Of a stretch of 64,000 nt of DNA, positions 42,323-51,229 are shown piece by piece. A model generated the notes under the pieces. The model was given only the letters and a program-made list of their open reading frames with translations. It made no database searches and was not told where the DNA came from. A program made the position numbers and the translations under genes. The stretch's first letter is position 1. Every line of letters starts with the position of its first letter. This stretch comes from Bosea sp. Tri-49 (GTDB taxonomy: Bacteria > Pseudomonadota > Alphaproteobacteria > Rhizobiales > Beijerinckiaceae): positions 3,100,001-3,164,000 of the forward strand of contig NZ_CP017946.1 of NCBI RefSeq assembly GCF_003952665.1, given 5' to 3'.

Positions 42323-43212
42323 TCATCGCCCCCTGCCCCCTTGCGGCGATGCTTGCCGCCCTCTTCCTCGACACTGTCCGGGTCCTGGTCAAAGACGATG
42401 CGGTCCTCGCCGGCGAGCGCCAGGAAGCGCTTGCCGCGGGCGCGGCCGATCAGGGTCAGGCCGGCCTTGCGGGCGAGTTCGACGCCCCATTCAGTGAAGC
42501 CGGAGCGCGAGACCAGGATCGGGATGCCCATGCGAACGGTCTTGATCACCATCTCCGAGGTCAGCCGGCCGGTGGTGTAGAAGATCATCTTGCCGGGATC
42601 GACATCGTGCCGGAAGAGCCAGCCGGCGACCTTGTCGACGGCGTTGTGGCGGCCGACATCCTCCATGTAGACCAAGGGCTTGTCGCGTTCGCAGAGCACG
42701 CAGCCATGGATCGCGCCGGCCTCGAGATAGAGCGAAGGCGTGGTGTTGATCTTGCGGGTCAGCCCATAGAGCCAGCTGGTGCGCAGCTCGGCCTTGGGCA
42801 GAACGATCTCGTCGATCGCCTCCATCAGGTCGCCGAAGGCAGTGCCCTGCGCACAGCCGGAGGTCAGCGTCTTCTTCTTCAGCTTCTGCTCGAAATCGGT
42901 GCGCTCCGGCGTGCGCACGACGACGACCTCGAGCTCCTCGTCATAGTCGACCGCCTCGACCGGGTCGCCACGCCTGAGCATGTTCTGGTTCAGCAGATAG
43001 CCGAGCGCCAGATACTCGGGATGGTCGCCGATCGTCATCATCGTGACGATCTCCTGGCTGTTCAGGTAGAGGGTCAACGCCCGTTCGGTGACGACGCGGG
43101 TCTCGACGCGGGCGCCGCTATGGTCGATTCCGGCGACCGTCGCGCCAAGGCGAGCAGCGGCCGGATCGGGCCGGATCAGGTAGTCGTCGAGGAAGTCGCT
43201 GCCAACAGGCAC
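42319..43212 (-). CDS. fdhD: Formate dehydrogenase accessory sulfurtransferase
   Basis: A 297-residue protein that moves sulfur from a cysteine desulfurase to the Mo cofactor of formate dehydrogenase. Conserved pieces are EIVTMMTIGDHPEYLALGYL near residue 53, the catalytic-loop region TLTSGCAQGTAFGD near residue 116, LVYMEDVGRHNAVDKVAGW near residue 180 and FYTTGRLTSEMVIK. The loop has one cysteine rather than the C-x2-C of E. coli FdhD, while a CVLC pair occurs at residue about 171. GTG start with AAGGAG upstream. It follows the DUF2478 gene by 21 bases. Confidence 0.95.
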   Translation of the reverse strand: MPVGSDFLDDYLIRPDPAAARLGATVAGIDHSGARVETRVVTERALTLYLNSQEIVTMMTIGDHPEYLALGYLLNQNMLRRGDPVEAVDYDEELEVVVVRTPERTDFEQKLKKKTLTSGCAQGTAFGDLMEAIDEIVLPKAELRTSWLYGLTRKINTTPSLYLEAGAIHGCVLCERDKPLVYMEDVGRHNAVDKVAGWLFRHDVDPGKMIFYTTGRLTSEMVIKTVRMGIPILVSRSGFTEWGVELARKAGLTLIGRARGKRFLALAGEDRIVFDQDPDSVEEEGGKHRRKGAGGDE

Positions 43213-43233
43213 GGGGTAGCTCCTTGCGAGCCT

Positions 43234-43752
43234 TCAGGCCGGCTGGCGCAGCGCCGCCATCGCCCAGCCCGTCACCGCGGCAGATTCTGGCGGCAGGCGC
43301 TGCCAGTCCTCGCCTGCGAATTCCGACCAGGCGGCGAGCATGTCGTCGCGAACCGCCGTCAGCAGCGGCAGGCCAGCGATGACGCCAGCGGCGATCTCGG
43401 CGCGCAGGCCCTGGCCGAGCACCTCCTGCTTGCCGAATTTGTTGACGATGACGAGGTCGACCGGCCCCGACAGCGCACCCGAGACGGCGGCACCGGCAGC
43501 GGCGAGCCCGGCCGCGTCGAGCCGGCAGCCGGCCGAGCCCGCGCCGCGATCCTCACTGATCGGAAAGAGCTGGCCCGAGGCGAGATCCTCGAGTGACATG
43601 CTGGCACAACCGCTTACGCAGTCACCGTTGTTGTGCTGGACGACGCCGCCGAGCCGGACGGCCTCGCGCCTCAGGACATCGGCGACCTCCGCCATCAGCT
43701 CATCGATGGGGAAGCCCGAGGAATAAACGATCGCGGCAAGCGGAGCAGTCAT
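43234..43752 (-). CDS. DUF2478-family protein of molybdenum loci
   Basis: A 172-residue soluble protein with an alpha/beta nucleotide-binding-like layout: AAIVYSSGFPIDELMAEVAD at the N-terminus, CVSGCASMSLEDLASGQLFP near residue 46 and GPVDLVIVNKFGKQEVLGQG near residue 95. DUF2478 proteins occur beside molybdate transport and molybdoenzyme genes and have no proven function. It is first in the DUF2478-fdhD-(PH-like)-mobA operon. No classical P-loop is seen. Confidence 0.82.
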   Translation of the reverse strand: MTAPLAAIVYSSGFPIDELMAEVADVLRREAVRLGGVVQHNNGDCVSGCASMSLEDLASGQLFPISEDRGAGSAGCRLDAAGLAAAGAAVSGALSGPVDLVIVNKFGKQEVLGQGLRAEIAAGVIAGLPLLTAVRDDMLAAWSEFAGEDWQRLPPESAAVTGWAMAALRQPA

Positions 43753-43932
43753 CGCCCTTTCATCCCACGGAACGGCTCTGGCGACCAGTGAACTTTAGGT
43801 GTTCCAAACTGCGTGAGATGCTTTGCCAGTGTTGCAGCGCACCTACAGTCGAAGCCTGAGGCAGGCGCTAGGGTAGCGTGGGCTGTTCCCGGCATCCTGG
43901 CCGGGCGCGGCTCGCCGAGTACCCGCTTGCCC

Positions 43933-45186
43933 ATGATCCGCCAGAACGCCCAGACGCCTCTCGATCCCGCGACCGACGCTGCGTTGCTCCTGCGCCGCAT
44001 CGGCTTTGCGACGCTGGCGCTCGCCTTGCCGCTGGCCTCGCTTGTGTCGCGCCGCGCCGCCGTCGTGCTGGTGCCGATCGGCGTCATCCTGCTGGCGATC
44101 GCTGCGCTGATCGAAGCGCCGCGCTGGTTCGCCAGCAATGTCAAAGCTTCGATCTTCAGCCGCGCCGGGCTGACCCTCTGGGCGCTGGTCGGCTGGGCCG
44201 TGCTCTCGCTGGTCTGGAGCCCCTATACCGGCTCGGCCACCGAGAAGGCGGCCAATCTCTTCCTCGCCGTGGCGCTGGGCTTTGCCGGCGCGGCGGCGCT
44301 GCCCGAGCGCATGCGGGCCTCGAATCTCAACCTCGCAGCACTTGGTGCAGGCACCGCCGCGATCTTTGCGCTCGGCCTGCTCCTGACCGAGGCGCTGAGC
44401 CCGATCGACTCGCGCGCCGCCAACGCTGCCGGAAGCGTCGAGCGCGGCGTCAGCGTCGTCCTGATCATGGCCTGGCCGGCGCTCGCCTGGCTGCTCTCGC
44501 GCGAGCGCGGCCTGACCGCGCTGGGCTTGGCGCTGGTCGTCGGCCTGCTCGCGCTCTCGCGCATCGAGGATGGCGAGGCGATGGCGATGCTGTGCGGCGC
44601 GATCGCCTTCGGCGCGGTCAGCGCCAACCGCATCGTCGGCGCCAGGCTGATGGGCGGCATCATGGCCGGACTGATGCTGCTTGCGCCGCTCCTACCCTTC
44701 CTGCTGCTGCCCTTCTTCCGACTCTCGCCCGCCGTGTTCAGCACGGTCGGCATCGGCCTCGACATCTGGGCCGACATCATCTCGAGCCGGCCCGTGCAGC
44801 TCATCACCGGCCACGGGCTCGACACGGTGCTGCGCGGCCGCACCACCGGGGCGCTGCCAATCGAGGTGCCGACCACCATCCTGTTCGAGACCTGGTACGA
44901 GCTCGGCCTGGTCGGCGCCGCGACGAGCGCGCTCTGCCTCTATTTCGCGGTCAGCGCGGCCGGCCGCATGCCCGGCGCACTCGCCGCCGGCGTCGTCGCA
45001 GCCTATGTCACCGCCTTCGCGCTGGCGGCACTCGGCTTCGCCTCGTTCCAGACCTGGTGGCTGATGACGCTGACTGCGGTCGCGCTTCTGTTCACCGCGA
45101 TCGCACGCGGACAGTACCGCACCGAGCGACCGGTGGCGCCGCTGAGCCGCCGTCCAAAGGCGCCGAGCGTGCCGGCTGGAGAGTAG
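43933..45186 (+). CDS. Polytopic membrane protein, O-antigen-ligase/polymerase-like
   Basis: A 417-residue protein with about ten hydrophobic helices and short loops. The stretch ITGHGLDTVLRGRTTG followed by VPTTILFETWYELGLVGAAT near residue 315-340 fits the Wzy/WaaL-type pattern (G.G....., then H/E before ELG..G). It probably joins or extends a surface polysaccharide, but without glycan genes nearby the substrate is unknown. ATG at 43933 lacks a strong ribosome-binding site. It is divergent from the DUF2478 operon across 180 bases. Confidence 0.7.
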   Translation: MIRQNAQTPLDPATDAALLLRRIGFATLALALPLASLVSRRAAVVLVPIGVILLAIAALIEAPRWFASNVKASIFSRAGLTLWALVGWAVLSLVWSPYTGSATEKAANLFLAVALGFAGAAALPERMRASNLNLAALGAGTAAIFALGLLLTEALSPIDSRAANAAGSVERGVSVVLIMAWPALAWLLSRERGLTALGLALVVGLLALSRIEDGEAMAMLCGAIAFGAVSANRIVGARLMGGIMAGLMLLAPLLPFLLLPFFRLSPAVFSTVGIGLDIWADIISSRPVQLITGHGLDTVLRGRTTGALPIEVPTTILFETWYELGLVGAATSALCLYFAVSAAGRMPGALAAGVVAAYVTAFALAALGFASFQTWWLMTLTAVALLFTAIARGQYRTERPVAPLSRRPKAPSVPAGE

Positions 45187-45227
45187 GCAAGCACCTCGTC
45201 ATTCCGGGACAGGCCTACAGGCCTGGG

Positions 45228-45380
45228 CCCGGAACCCATGAACACGACGCTTTTCCAATTCGTCATGCTCGCCCTTGTGGCGAGCATCCACGTCTTGAAC
45301 ACTGCCTTCGACCAGCAAAGACGTGGATGGTCGGCACAAGGCCGACCATGACGAAAATGGCGGTGTTCATGGGTTCCGGG
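45228..45380. repeat. Nested repeat: composite palindrome copy 2 inside an 18-bp inverted repeat
   Basis: The inner element 45262-45352 is the second copy of the 36867-36962 repeat. It is flanked by a perfect 18-bp inverted repeat, CCCGGAACCCATGAACAC (45228-45245) and GTGTTCATGGGTTCCGGG (45363-45380). The 239-base gap between the polymerase-like gene and the ABC operon is made almost entirely of these elements. Confidence 0.75.
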
Positions 45381-45425
45381 CTCGCCGCTGCGCGGCGCCC
45401 CGGAAAGACGGCGTGTTCCGAGTGT

Positions 45426-46418
45426 TTACGCCGCCACCCGCCCCGCATTCACCGCATGGCAGGCGACGCCGTCGATCACCGGTGGGTTCTCGACGCGGCA
45501 ACGATCGAAGACCAGCGGGCAGCGCGGGTGAAAGGTGCAGCCCGAGGGCGGGTTGATCGGGTTCGGGATCTCGCCCTTCACGCCCTCGTGCGCCTTGCCG
45601 ATCATGGCGAGGTCGGGCACCGCATCGAGCAGCATGCGAGTGTAGGGGTGACGGGGCGCGGCGAAGAGCTGCTTGCCGTCGGAGACTTCGACGAGGCGGC
45701 CGAGGTACATCACGCCGATGCGCGTCGCCATATGCCGGACGACCGCAAGATTGTGGCTGATGAACAGGTAGGTCAGCCCGAACTTCTCCTGCAGGTCGCG
45801 CATCAGATTGAGGATCTGCGCCTGCACGGAGACGTCGAGCGCCGAGGTCGGCTCGTCGCAGACGATGAACTCGGCGTTGGAGGCGAGCGCGCGGGCGATC
45901 GCGATGCGCTGGCGCTGGCCGCCGGAGAACTCGTGCGGGAACTTCTTGCCGTCGTCGGGATGCAGGCCGACCAGCGAGAGCAGCTCGCCGACGCGCGCCT
46001 CGATCGCGGCATCGCCCTGGATGATGCCGAAGGCGCGGATCGGCTCGGCGATGATCCGCCCGACGCGCCAGCGCGGATTGAGCGAGGCGTAAGGGTCCTG
46101 GAAGATCATCTGGATACGCTTGCGCAGGCGCTGTCGCTCGGCGGAAGCGGCTTGATCAGACATCGAGACGCCGTCGATCGAAACCGTGCCCCCGGAGGGA
46201 TGCAGCAGGCCGACCACCATGCGCGCCACGGTCGACTTGCCCGAGCCGGACTCGCCGACGAGCGCGAAGGTCTCGCCCTTGCGGATGTCGAAGGAGACGC
46301 CATCGACGGCCTTGAGATACTGCTTGGGCGCATTCTCCAGCACCCGGTTGAGCCAGGGCCTGGAGACGTCGAAGACGCGCTTGAGGTCGCGGACCTGGAC
46401 GAAGGTTTTTTCGCTCAC
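45426..46418 (-). CDS. Dipeptide/oligopeptide ABC transporter ATPase (DppF-type)
   Basis: A 330-residue ATPase. Walker A is GESGSGKSTVARMVVG near residue 57, the ABC signature FSGGQRQRIAIARAL near residue 165, Walker B FIVCDEPTSALD, and the C-terminal oligopeptide-binding extension has GCTFHPRCPLVFDRC. The start is GTG at 46418, overlapping the DppD-type stop (GTGA). It is the last gene of the transporter operon and pairs with the next ATPase to power both permease sets. Confidence 0.94.
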   Translation of the reverse strand: MSEKTFVQVRDLKRVFDVSRPWLNRVLENAPKQYLKAVDGVSFDIRKGETFALVGESGSGKSTVARMVVGLLHPSGGTVSIDGVSMSDQAASAERQRLRKRIQMIFQDPYASLNPRWRVGRIIAEPIRAFGIIQGDAAIEARVGELLSLVGLHPDDGKKFPHEFSGGQRQRIAIARALASNAEFIVCDEPTSALDVSVQAQILNLMRDLQEKFGLTYLFISHNLAVVRHMATRIGVMYLGRLVEVSDGKQLFAAPRHPYTRMLLDAVPDLAMIGKAHEGVKGEIPNPINPPSGCTFHPRCPLVFDRCRVENPPVIDGVACHAVNAGRVAA

Positions 46419-47416
46419 GCTGCGATCTCCGTCTTGCCGGCCGGCGCCTTGGCCTGGTCGTAGAGATGGCAAGCGACCTGGTGGCCGCCGACATCGATGA
46501 GCTCCGGCCGGTCGATGCGGCAGCGGTCGAACACCTTGGCGCAGCGCGGATTGAAGGCGCAGCCCCTCGGGATGCTGGAGAGCCTGGGCATCGAGCCAGG
46601 AATCTGCACGAGTCGCTCGGCATCGCCCGTGATCGACGGGATCGCGCCCATCAACCCTTGCGTATAGGGGTGGAGCGGCTGCTTGATCACCTCGCGCACC
46701 GGGCCGATCTCGGCGACGCGCCCGGCATACATCACCGCAACGCGGTCGGCCGTCTCGGCGATCACGCCCATATCGTGGGTGACCAGCATCACCGAGGTGC
46801 CGCGTTCCTTGCAGAGCCGCTTGATCAGGCTGATGATCTGCGCCTGCACGGAGACGTCGAGCGCCGTCGTCGGCTCGTCGGCGATGATGAACTCCGGCTC
46901 GGCGCAGAGTGCGAGCGCGATGACGACGCGCTGGCGCATGCCGCCGGAGAATTCGTGCGGATAGCCGTCGATGCGCCGTTCGGGCGCGGGTATGCCGACC
47001 TCGTCGAGCAAAGCGATGGCGCGCCTGCGGGCGTCCGCCGCATTGAGATCGGTATGGGTCTGGATCGTCTCGATCAGCTGCTCGCCGACCCGGTAGAGCG
47101 GGTTGAGGCTGGTCAGCGGGTCCTGGAAGATCATGCCGATGCGCTTGCCGCGGACACGGCGCATCTGCTCGGGCGGCAGATGGTCGACGCGCTCACCGGA
47201 GAGCACGACCTTGCCGCCGGCAATGCGGCCAGGCGGGTCGATCAGGCCGATGATGGCCGAGCCGGTGACCGATTTGCCCGCGCCGGATTCACCGACGACG
47301 CCGAGCACTTCGCCGCGGGCAACGTCGAAGGAGACCTTGTCGAGCGCTCGCAGCGTGCCACGCCGCGTGACGAACTCGACGGTGAGTTCCTGAACGGAAA
47401 GGACGGGCTGGGTCAT
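46415..47416 (-). CDS. Dipeptide/oligopeptide ABC transporter ATPase (DppD-type)
   Basis: A 333-residue ATPase with Walker A GESGAGKSVTGSAIIGL near residue 40, signature FSGGMRQRVVIALAL near residue 157, Walker B FIIADEPTTALD, and the C-terminal GCAFNPRCAKVFDRC. Together with the DppF-type protein it forms the heterodimeric ATPase of a nickel/peptide-class importer. It lies 43 bases after the permease stop upstream. Confidence 0.95.
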   Translation of the reverse strand: MTQPVLSVQELTVEFVTRRGTLRALDKVSFDVARGEVLGVVGESGAGKSVTGSAIIGLIDPPGRIAGGKVVLSGERVDHLPPEQMRRVRGKRIGMIFQDPLTSLNPLYRVGEQLIETIQTHTDLNAADARRRAIALLDEVGIPAPERRIDGYPHEFSGGMRQRVVIALALCAEPEFIIADEPTTALDVSVQAQIISLIKRLCKERGTSVMLVTHDMGVIAETADRVAVMYAGRVAEIGPVREVIKQPLHPYTQGLMGAIPSITGDAERLVQIPGSMPRLSSIPRGCAFNPRCAKVFDRCRIDRPELIDVGGHQVACHLYDQAKAPAGKTEIAA

Positions 47417-47459
47417 CGCTGCTCCAGGAAAGCGAATGAAGGCGGGAGGCGTTTCATCG

Positions 47460-48407
47460 TCATCTCAACTTCGGATTGAGCGCATCGCGCAGCCAGTCAC
47501 CGAATAGGTTGATCGACAAGGCGAACAGGATCAGCACGAGCGAGGGGAAAAGCAGGATCCACCACTCGCCGGAGAACAGGTATTGCTGGCCGAAGCGGAT
47601 CAGCGTGCCGAGCGAAGGCTGGGTCGGCGGCATGCCGACGCCGAGGAAGGAGAGCGTCGCCTCCTCGATCACCGCCAGCGCGAGGTTGATCGTGGCGATG
47701 ACGAGGACGGGACCGGCGACATTGGGAAGGACGTGCTTCAGCATCACCGGCCAGGCCTTGAGGCCAATCAGGCGGGCGGCATCGACATAGACCTTGTTCT
47801 TCTCAACCAGGGTCGAGCCGCGCACGGTGCGGGCATATTGCGCCCAGTTCGACAGGCCGATAGCGATGACGAGGACGAGCAGCGTCATCTGCTCCTGTGC
47901 CGCTGGCGGGATCAAACCGCGCGCCACGCCGAAGACCAGCAGCGCCACCAGGATCGCCGGGAAGGAGAGCTGGATGTCGGCGACGCGCATGATCAGCGCC
48001 TCGGTGCGGCCGCCGACATAGCCGGCGACGAGCCCCAGGCCGACGCCGAGCACCAACGAGAACAGCACCGAGGCCGCGCCGACGATCAGCGAGACGCGCG
48101 AGCCGTAGAGGATCGCCGAGAAGATGTCGCGGCCCTGCCCGTCCGACCCCAGCCAGAAGACCTTTCCAGTGATCTCGTTGGGCTGCATCGGCCGCGAGAA
48201 GCCGTCGGAGAGATCGAGCGAGGACGGGTCGAACGGGTCATAGGGCGCGATCAGCGGCGCGAAGACCGCGGCCAGCACAAGCAGCAGCGCCATGATGCTC
48301 GCCACCACCGTGATCGGCGAGGAACGGAAGGAATAGATGAGATCGGAATCCCAGAACCGGGCGAAGCGGCCGGGCTGTTTCGGGGTGGGAAGCGGAGCTG
48401 TCGTCAT
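47460..48407 (-). CDS. Peptide ABC transporter permease (DppC-type), set 1
   Basis: A 315-residue permease with six transmembrane helices and the N-terminal extension typical of DppC. The EAA-like loop lies near residue 225 (YVDAARLIGLKAWPVMLKHV), followed by LPNVAGPVLVIATINLALAV. ATG at 48407 with GAGGCGGTG upstream; the frame is open twenty codons further without support. It begins seven bases after the DppB-type stop. Confidence 0.93.
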   Translation of the reverse strand: MTTAPLPTPKQPGRFARFWDSDLIYSFRSSPITVVASIMALLLVLAAVFAPLIAPYDPFDPSSLDLSDGFSRPMQPNEITGKVFWLGSDGQGRDIFSAILYGSRVSLIVGAASVLFSLVLGVGLGLVAGYVGGRTEALIMRVADIQLSFPAILVALLVFGVARGLIPPAAQEQMTLLVLVIAIGLSNWAQYARTVRGSTLVEKNKVYVDAARLIGLKAWPVMLKHVLPNVAGPVLVIATINLALAVIEEATLSFLGVGMPPTQPSLGTLIRFGQQYLFSGEWWILLFPSLVLILFALSINLFGDWLRDALNPKLR

Positions 48408-48414
48408 CACCGCC

Positions 48415-49398
48415 TCACTTCGCCGGAACCAGCGTGCCACCGCGCAGGCGCGGATCGAGCGCGACATAGACGATGTCGACCAGGAGCGAGGTCAGCACGA
48501 AGACGAAGGCGACGAAGAGCAGATAGGCCGACATCACTGGCACATCGACGAACTGCACAGCGTTGACGAAGAGCGCGCCGAGCCCCGGCCATTGGAACAC
48601 CGTCTCGGTGACGATGGCGAAGGCGATGACGCCGCCGAGCTGGACGCCGGCGATGGTGATCACCGGGATCATGGTGTTGCGCAAGGCATGGCGGAACTCG
48701 ATCCTGCGCTCGGGAATGCCGCGCGCCCTGGCGAAGCGGATGAAATCGGCGCGCATCACCTCGAGCATCTCGGAGCGGACGAGGCGCATCACCAAGGTGA
48801 GCTGCAGGAAGCCAAGCGTCAGCACCGGCATGACCAGCGACTTCAGCCCGCTCACGGTCAGGAGCCCGGTCGACCACCAGCCGATCTGGACGGTGTCGCC
48901 GCGCCCGAAGGACGGCAGCCAGCGCAATTCGACGGCGAAGATGTAGATCAGCCCGATGCCGATCAGGAAGGTCGGCAGGGAGACGCCGATCAGGGAAACC
49001 GACATGACGACATTGGCGATCCAGCCGTCGCGGCGGATCGCGGCGTAGACACCGAAGACGATGCCGGTGACGAAGGCGAAGATCGCCGAAAGCACGGCCA
49101 GCTCCACCGTCGCTGGCAGGCGCTCGAGGATCAGCGAGGAAACCTTGCGGCCCTGGCGATAGGAGATGCCGAAATCGCCCCGCACCGCATCGGCGACGAA
49201 GCGCGCGAACTGCAGCGGCACGGGATCGTTGAGGCCGAGCCGCTCAGTCAGCTCGGCGCGGTCCTGCAGCGTCGCTTCCTGGCCGAGCATGTTGACCACC
49301 GGATCGCCGACGAAACGGAACATCGAGAAGGCGATGAAGGCGACGGCGAGCATCACCACCAGCCCCTGCATCAGCGAGCGCAGGATATAGGCGAGCAT
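48415..49398 (-). CDS. Peptide ABC transporter permease (DppB-type), set 1
   Basis: A 327-residue permease with the DppB start MLAYILRSLMQGLVVMLAV, a periplasmic loop, five further helices and the coupling loop FIRFARARGIPERRIEFRHA near residue 230. It probably forms a heterodimer with the adjacent DppC-type permease. A hairpin separates it from its upstream binding-protein gene. Confidence 0.94.
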   Translation of the reverse strand: MLAYILRSLMQGLVVMLAVAFIAFSMFRFVGDPVVNMLGQEATLQDRAELTERLGLNDPVPLQFARFVADAVRGDFGISYRQGRKVSSLILERLPATVELAVLSAIFAFVTGIVFGVYAAIRRDGWIANVVMSVSLIGVSLPTFLIGIGLIYIFAVELRWLPSFGRGDTVQIGWWSTGLLTVSGLKSLVMPVLTLGFLQLTLVMRLVRSEMLEVMRADFIRFARARGIPERRIEFRHALRNTMIPVITIAGVQLGGVIAFAIVTETVFQWPGLGALFVNAVQFVDVPVMSAYLLFVAFVFVLTSLLVDIVYVALDPRLRGGTLVPAK

Positions 49399-49427
49399 CG
49401 CGTCTAAAACCCCTTACGAACGATAAA

Positions 49428-49459
49428 GTCGCGGGGCCGTCTGGCGCGGCCCCTGCGAC
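49428..49459 (-). terminator. Intra-operon hairpin between binding protein 1 and its permeases
   Basis: GTCGC-GGGGCCG and CGGCCCC-TGCGAC pair with one bulged base around a seven-base loop. No T-run follows, so it is more likely a partial terminator or mRNA stabiliser that keeps binding-protein message in excess. Confidence 0.5.
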
Positions 49460-49471
49460 AGGTTGCCGGCT

Positions 49472-51073
49472 CTACGAGCCCTTGAACGAAACCATCTTCA
49501 GCTTCGGGTTGTTCGAGACGTCGACAGGGATGTCGAGGGTCGAATTCATGCCGTAGCTGAGCGACTGATGGTGGATCGGCAGATAGATCGTCTCGTCCTT
49601 CACCTTCGCCCAGATCTTGGCGATGGTGGCATCGCGCTTGGCGATGTCGATCTCCTTGGAGAGCGTCTGGATCTGCGCGTCGACATCCTTGTCGGAATAG
49701 CCGGTCGCGTTCCAGCTGCCCTGCGAGCCGGTGCGGCTGTGGTACATGTAGGAGAAGACATAGTCGCTGTCGAAGGTCGGGACGCCCCAGCCAACGAGGT
49801 AGAACTCGGTCTCAGGCGGGTTCTTCTGGATCAGGTTGAAGTGGATCGACTTCGACTGCGAGACCAGGTTTACCTTGACGCCGATCTGGCCGAACATGCC
49901 GACCGCCGCCTGGCAGATGCCCTCATCGTTGATGTAGCGGTCGTTCGAGCAGTGCAGCGTCACCGAGAAGCCGTTGGGATAGCCGGCCTCGGCCAGCAGC
50001 GCCTTGGCCTTGGCGACATCGGTCGCGGGCGCGGCGTCGAGCTCCTTGGTCCAGCCATTGGCGAAGGGCGGCAGGATGATGCCGGTCGGGATCGACTCGC
50101 CGCGCATCACGACGCGCTGGATGGCCTGGCGGTTGAGCGCCATGTTCATCGCCTGGCGGACGCGCTGGTCGGCGAAGGGATTCTTGCCCTCGACATTGTC
50201 GCCCTTCAGGTCCTTGGACGCGACATCCATGCCGAAGAAGATGGTGCGGTTCTCGGGGCCGGAGGTGACGCGGATCTTCGGTTGGCTCTTCAGCCGGGCG
50301 ATGTCCTGCACCGGCACATCCTGGACGAAATCGACCTCGCCGGAGAGCAGCGCCGCGATGCGCGTGGCATCCTGCTTGATCGGGACATAGGTCAGCTCGG
50401 TGATCTCGAGCGGGACCTTGGCCTTGGCCCAGTAGTTCTCGTTGCGCTTCATCACCGTCTTCACGTCGGCCTCGCGCGACACGAGGACGAAGGGGCCGGT
50501 GCCGTTGGCGTTGCGGACGGCGAAGTTCTCTTCCTTGTTCTTGAAGTCCTGCGCCTTGGTGGCGTTGTTCTTCTCCGCCCAGGCCTTGCTCATGATGCGG
50601 ATCGAGGAGGTGTTGTTGACCAGCAGCGGGTTCGGGCCCTTGGTCTTGATCCGGACCGTCTGGTCGTCGACCTTCGTGACCTTCTCGACCGAGGTCAGAT
50701 AGCCCTTGAAGTCCGAGGTCGGCTGCATGGCGCGCTCATAGGAGAACACCACATCGTCGGCGCTGAAGGGCGAGCCGTCATGGAACTTGACGCCCTCCTG
50801 CAGCTTGAACTCCCAGGTCGTCGGATCGTCCGGCAGCACCTTCCAGGACGACGCGAGCAGCGGATGCAGCTTGCCGGCATGGTCGCGCTCGGTCAGGCTC
50901 TCATACATGTGCTGGTTGACCGAGGTCGTCAGACCCTCGTTCTGGCCGTGTGGGTCGATCGTCAGGGCATCGCCGGCGGAAGCCCATTTGACAGGCTTCG
51001 CCTCGGCGGCGCCGAGCGCCAGCACGGAGACGCCGAACAGCGCGGCGGCAAGCGCAAGATAACGCGGTTTCAT
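49472..51073 (-). CDS. Peptide ABC transporter substrate-binding protein 1
   Basis: A 533-residue family 5 solute-binding protein. The signal peptide YLALAAALFGVSVLALGAAE ends near AEAKP, and no lipobox cysteine is seen, so the protein should be free in the periplasm. Family pieces are WEFKLQEGVKFHDGSPFSAD near residue 85 and ALLSGEVDFVQDVPVQDIAR near residue 240. It is a clear paralogue of the second binding protein (about 54 kb mark), sharing the same motif order. Confidence 0.94.
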   Translation of the reverse strand: MKPRYLALAAALFGVSVLALGAAEAKPVKWASAGDALTIDPHGQNEGLTTSVNQHMYESLTERDHAGKLHPLLASSWKVLPDDPTTWEFKLQEGVKFHDGSPFSADDVVFSYERAMQPTSDFKGYLTSVEKVTKVDDQTVRIKTKGPNPLLVNNTSSIRIMSKAWAEKNNATKAQDFKNKEENFAVRNANGTGPFVLVSREADVKTVMKRNENYWAKAKVPLEITELTYVPIKQDATRIAALLSGEVDFVQDVPVQDIARLKSQPKIRVTSGPENRTIFFGMDVASKDLKGDNVEGKNPFADQRVRQAMNMALNRQAIQRVVMRGESIPTGIILPPFANGWTKELDAAPATDVAKAKALLAEAGYPNGFSVTLHCSNDRYINDEGICQAAVGMFGQIGVKVNLVSQSKSIHFNLIQKNPPETEFYLVGWGVPTFDSDYVFSYMYHSRTGSQGSWNATGYSDKDVDAQIQTLSKEIDIAKRDATIAKIWAKVKDETIYLPIHHQSLSYGMNSTLDIPVDVSNNPKLKMVSFKGS

Positions 51074-51229
51074 CGGAATTGACCTCCCAGTCGCGACCGG
51101 CTCGACCGGCCGCCGAAGCGCCGGATGTTAGGACCCGCCCCTTTGTCTGTCACGGGTCTAATCTGCGTAAAACACATAGCAAGAGCAGGCATTGCTGCGC
51201 GAAAAGGCAGATTGTGCAGCAAATCCTGC

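Noticed and set aside
36867..45380. CRISPR-like array from the repeated palindromes
   Set aside because: Only two full copies 8 kb apart with no spacers or cas genes.
43878..46463. An 861-codon plus-strand frame spanning the polymerase-like gene and the DppF gene
   Set aside because: It crosses a repeat-filled gap and two real genes in other frames; composition is typical of shadow frames.
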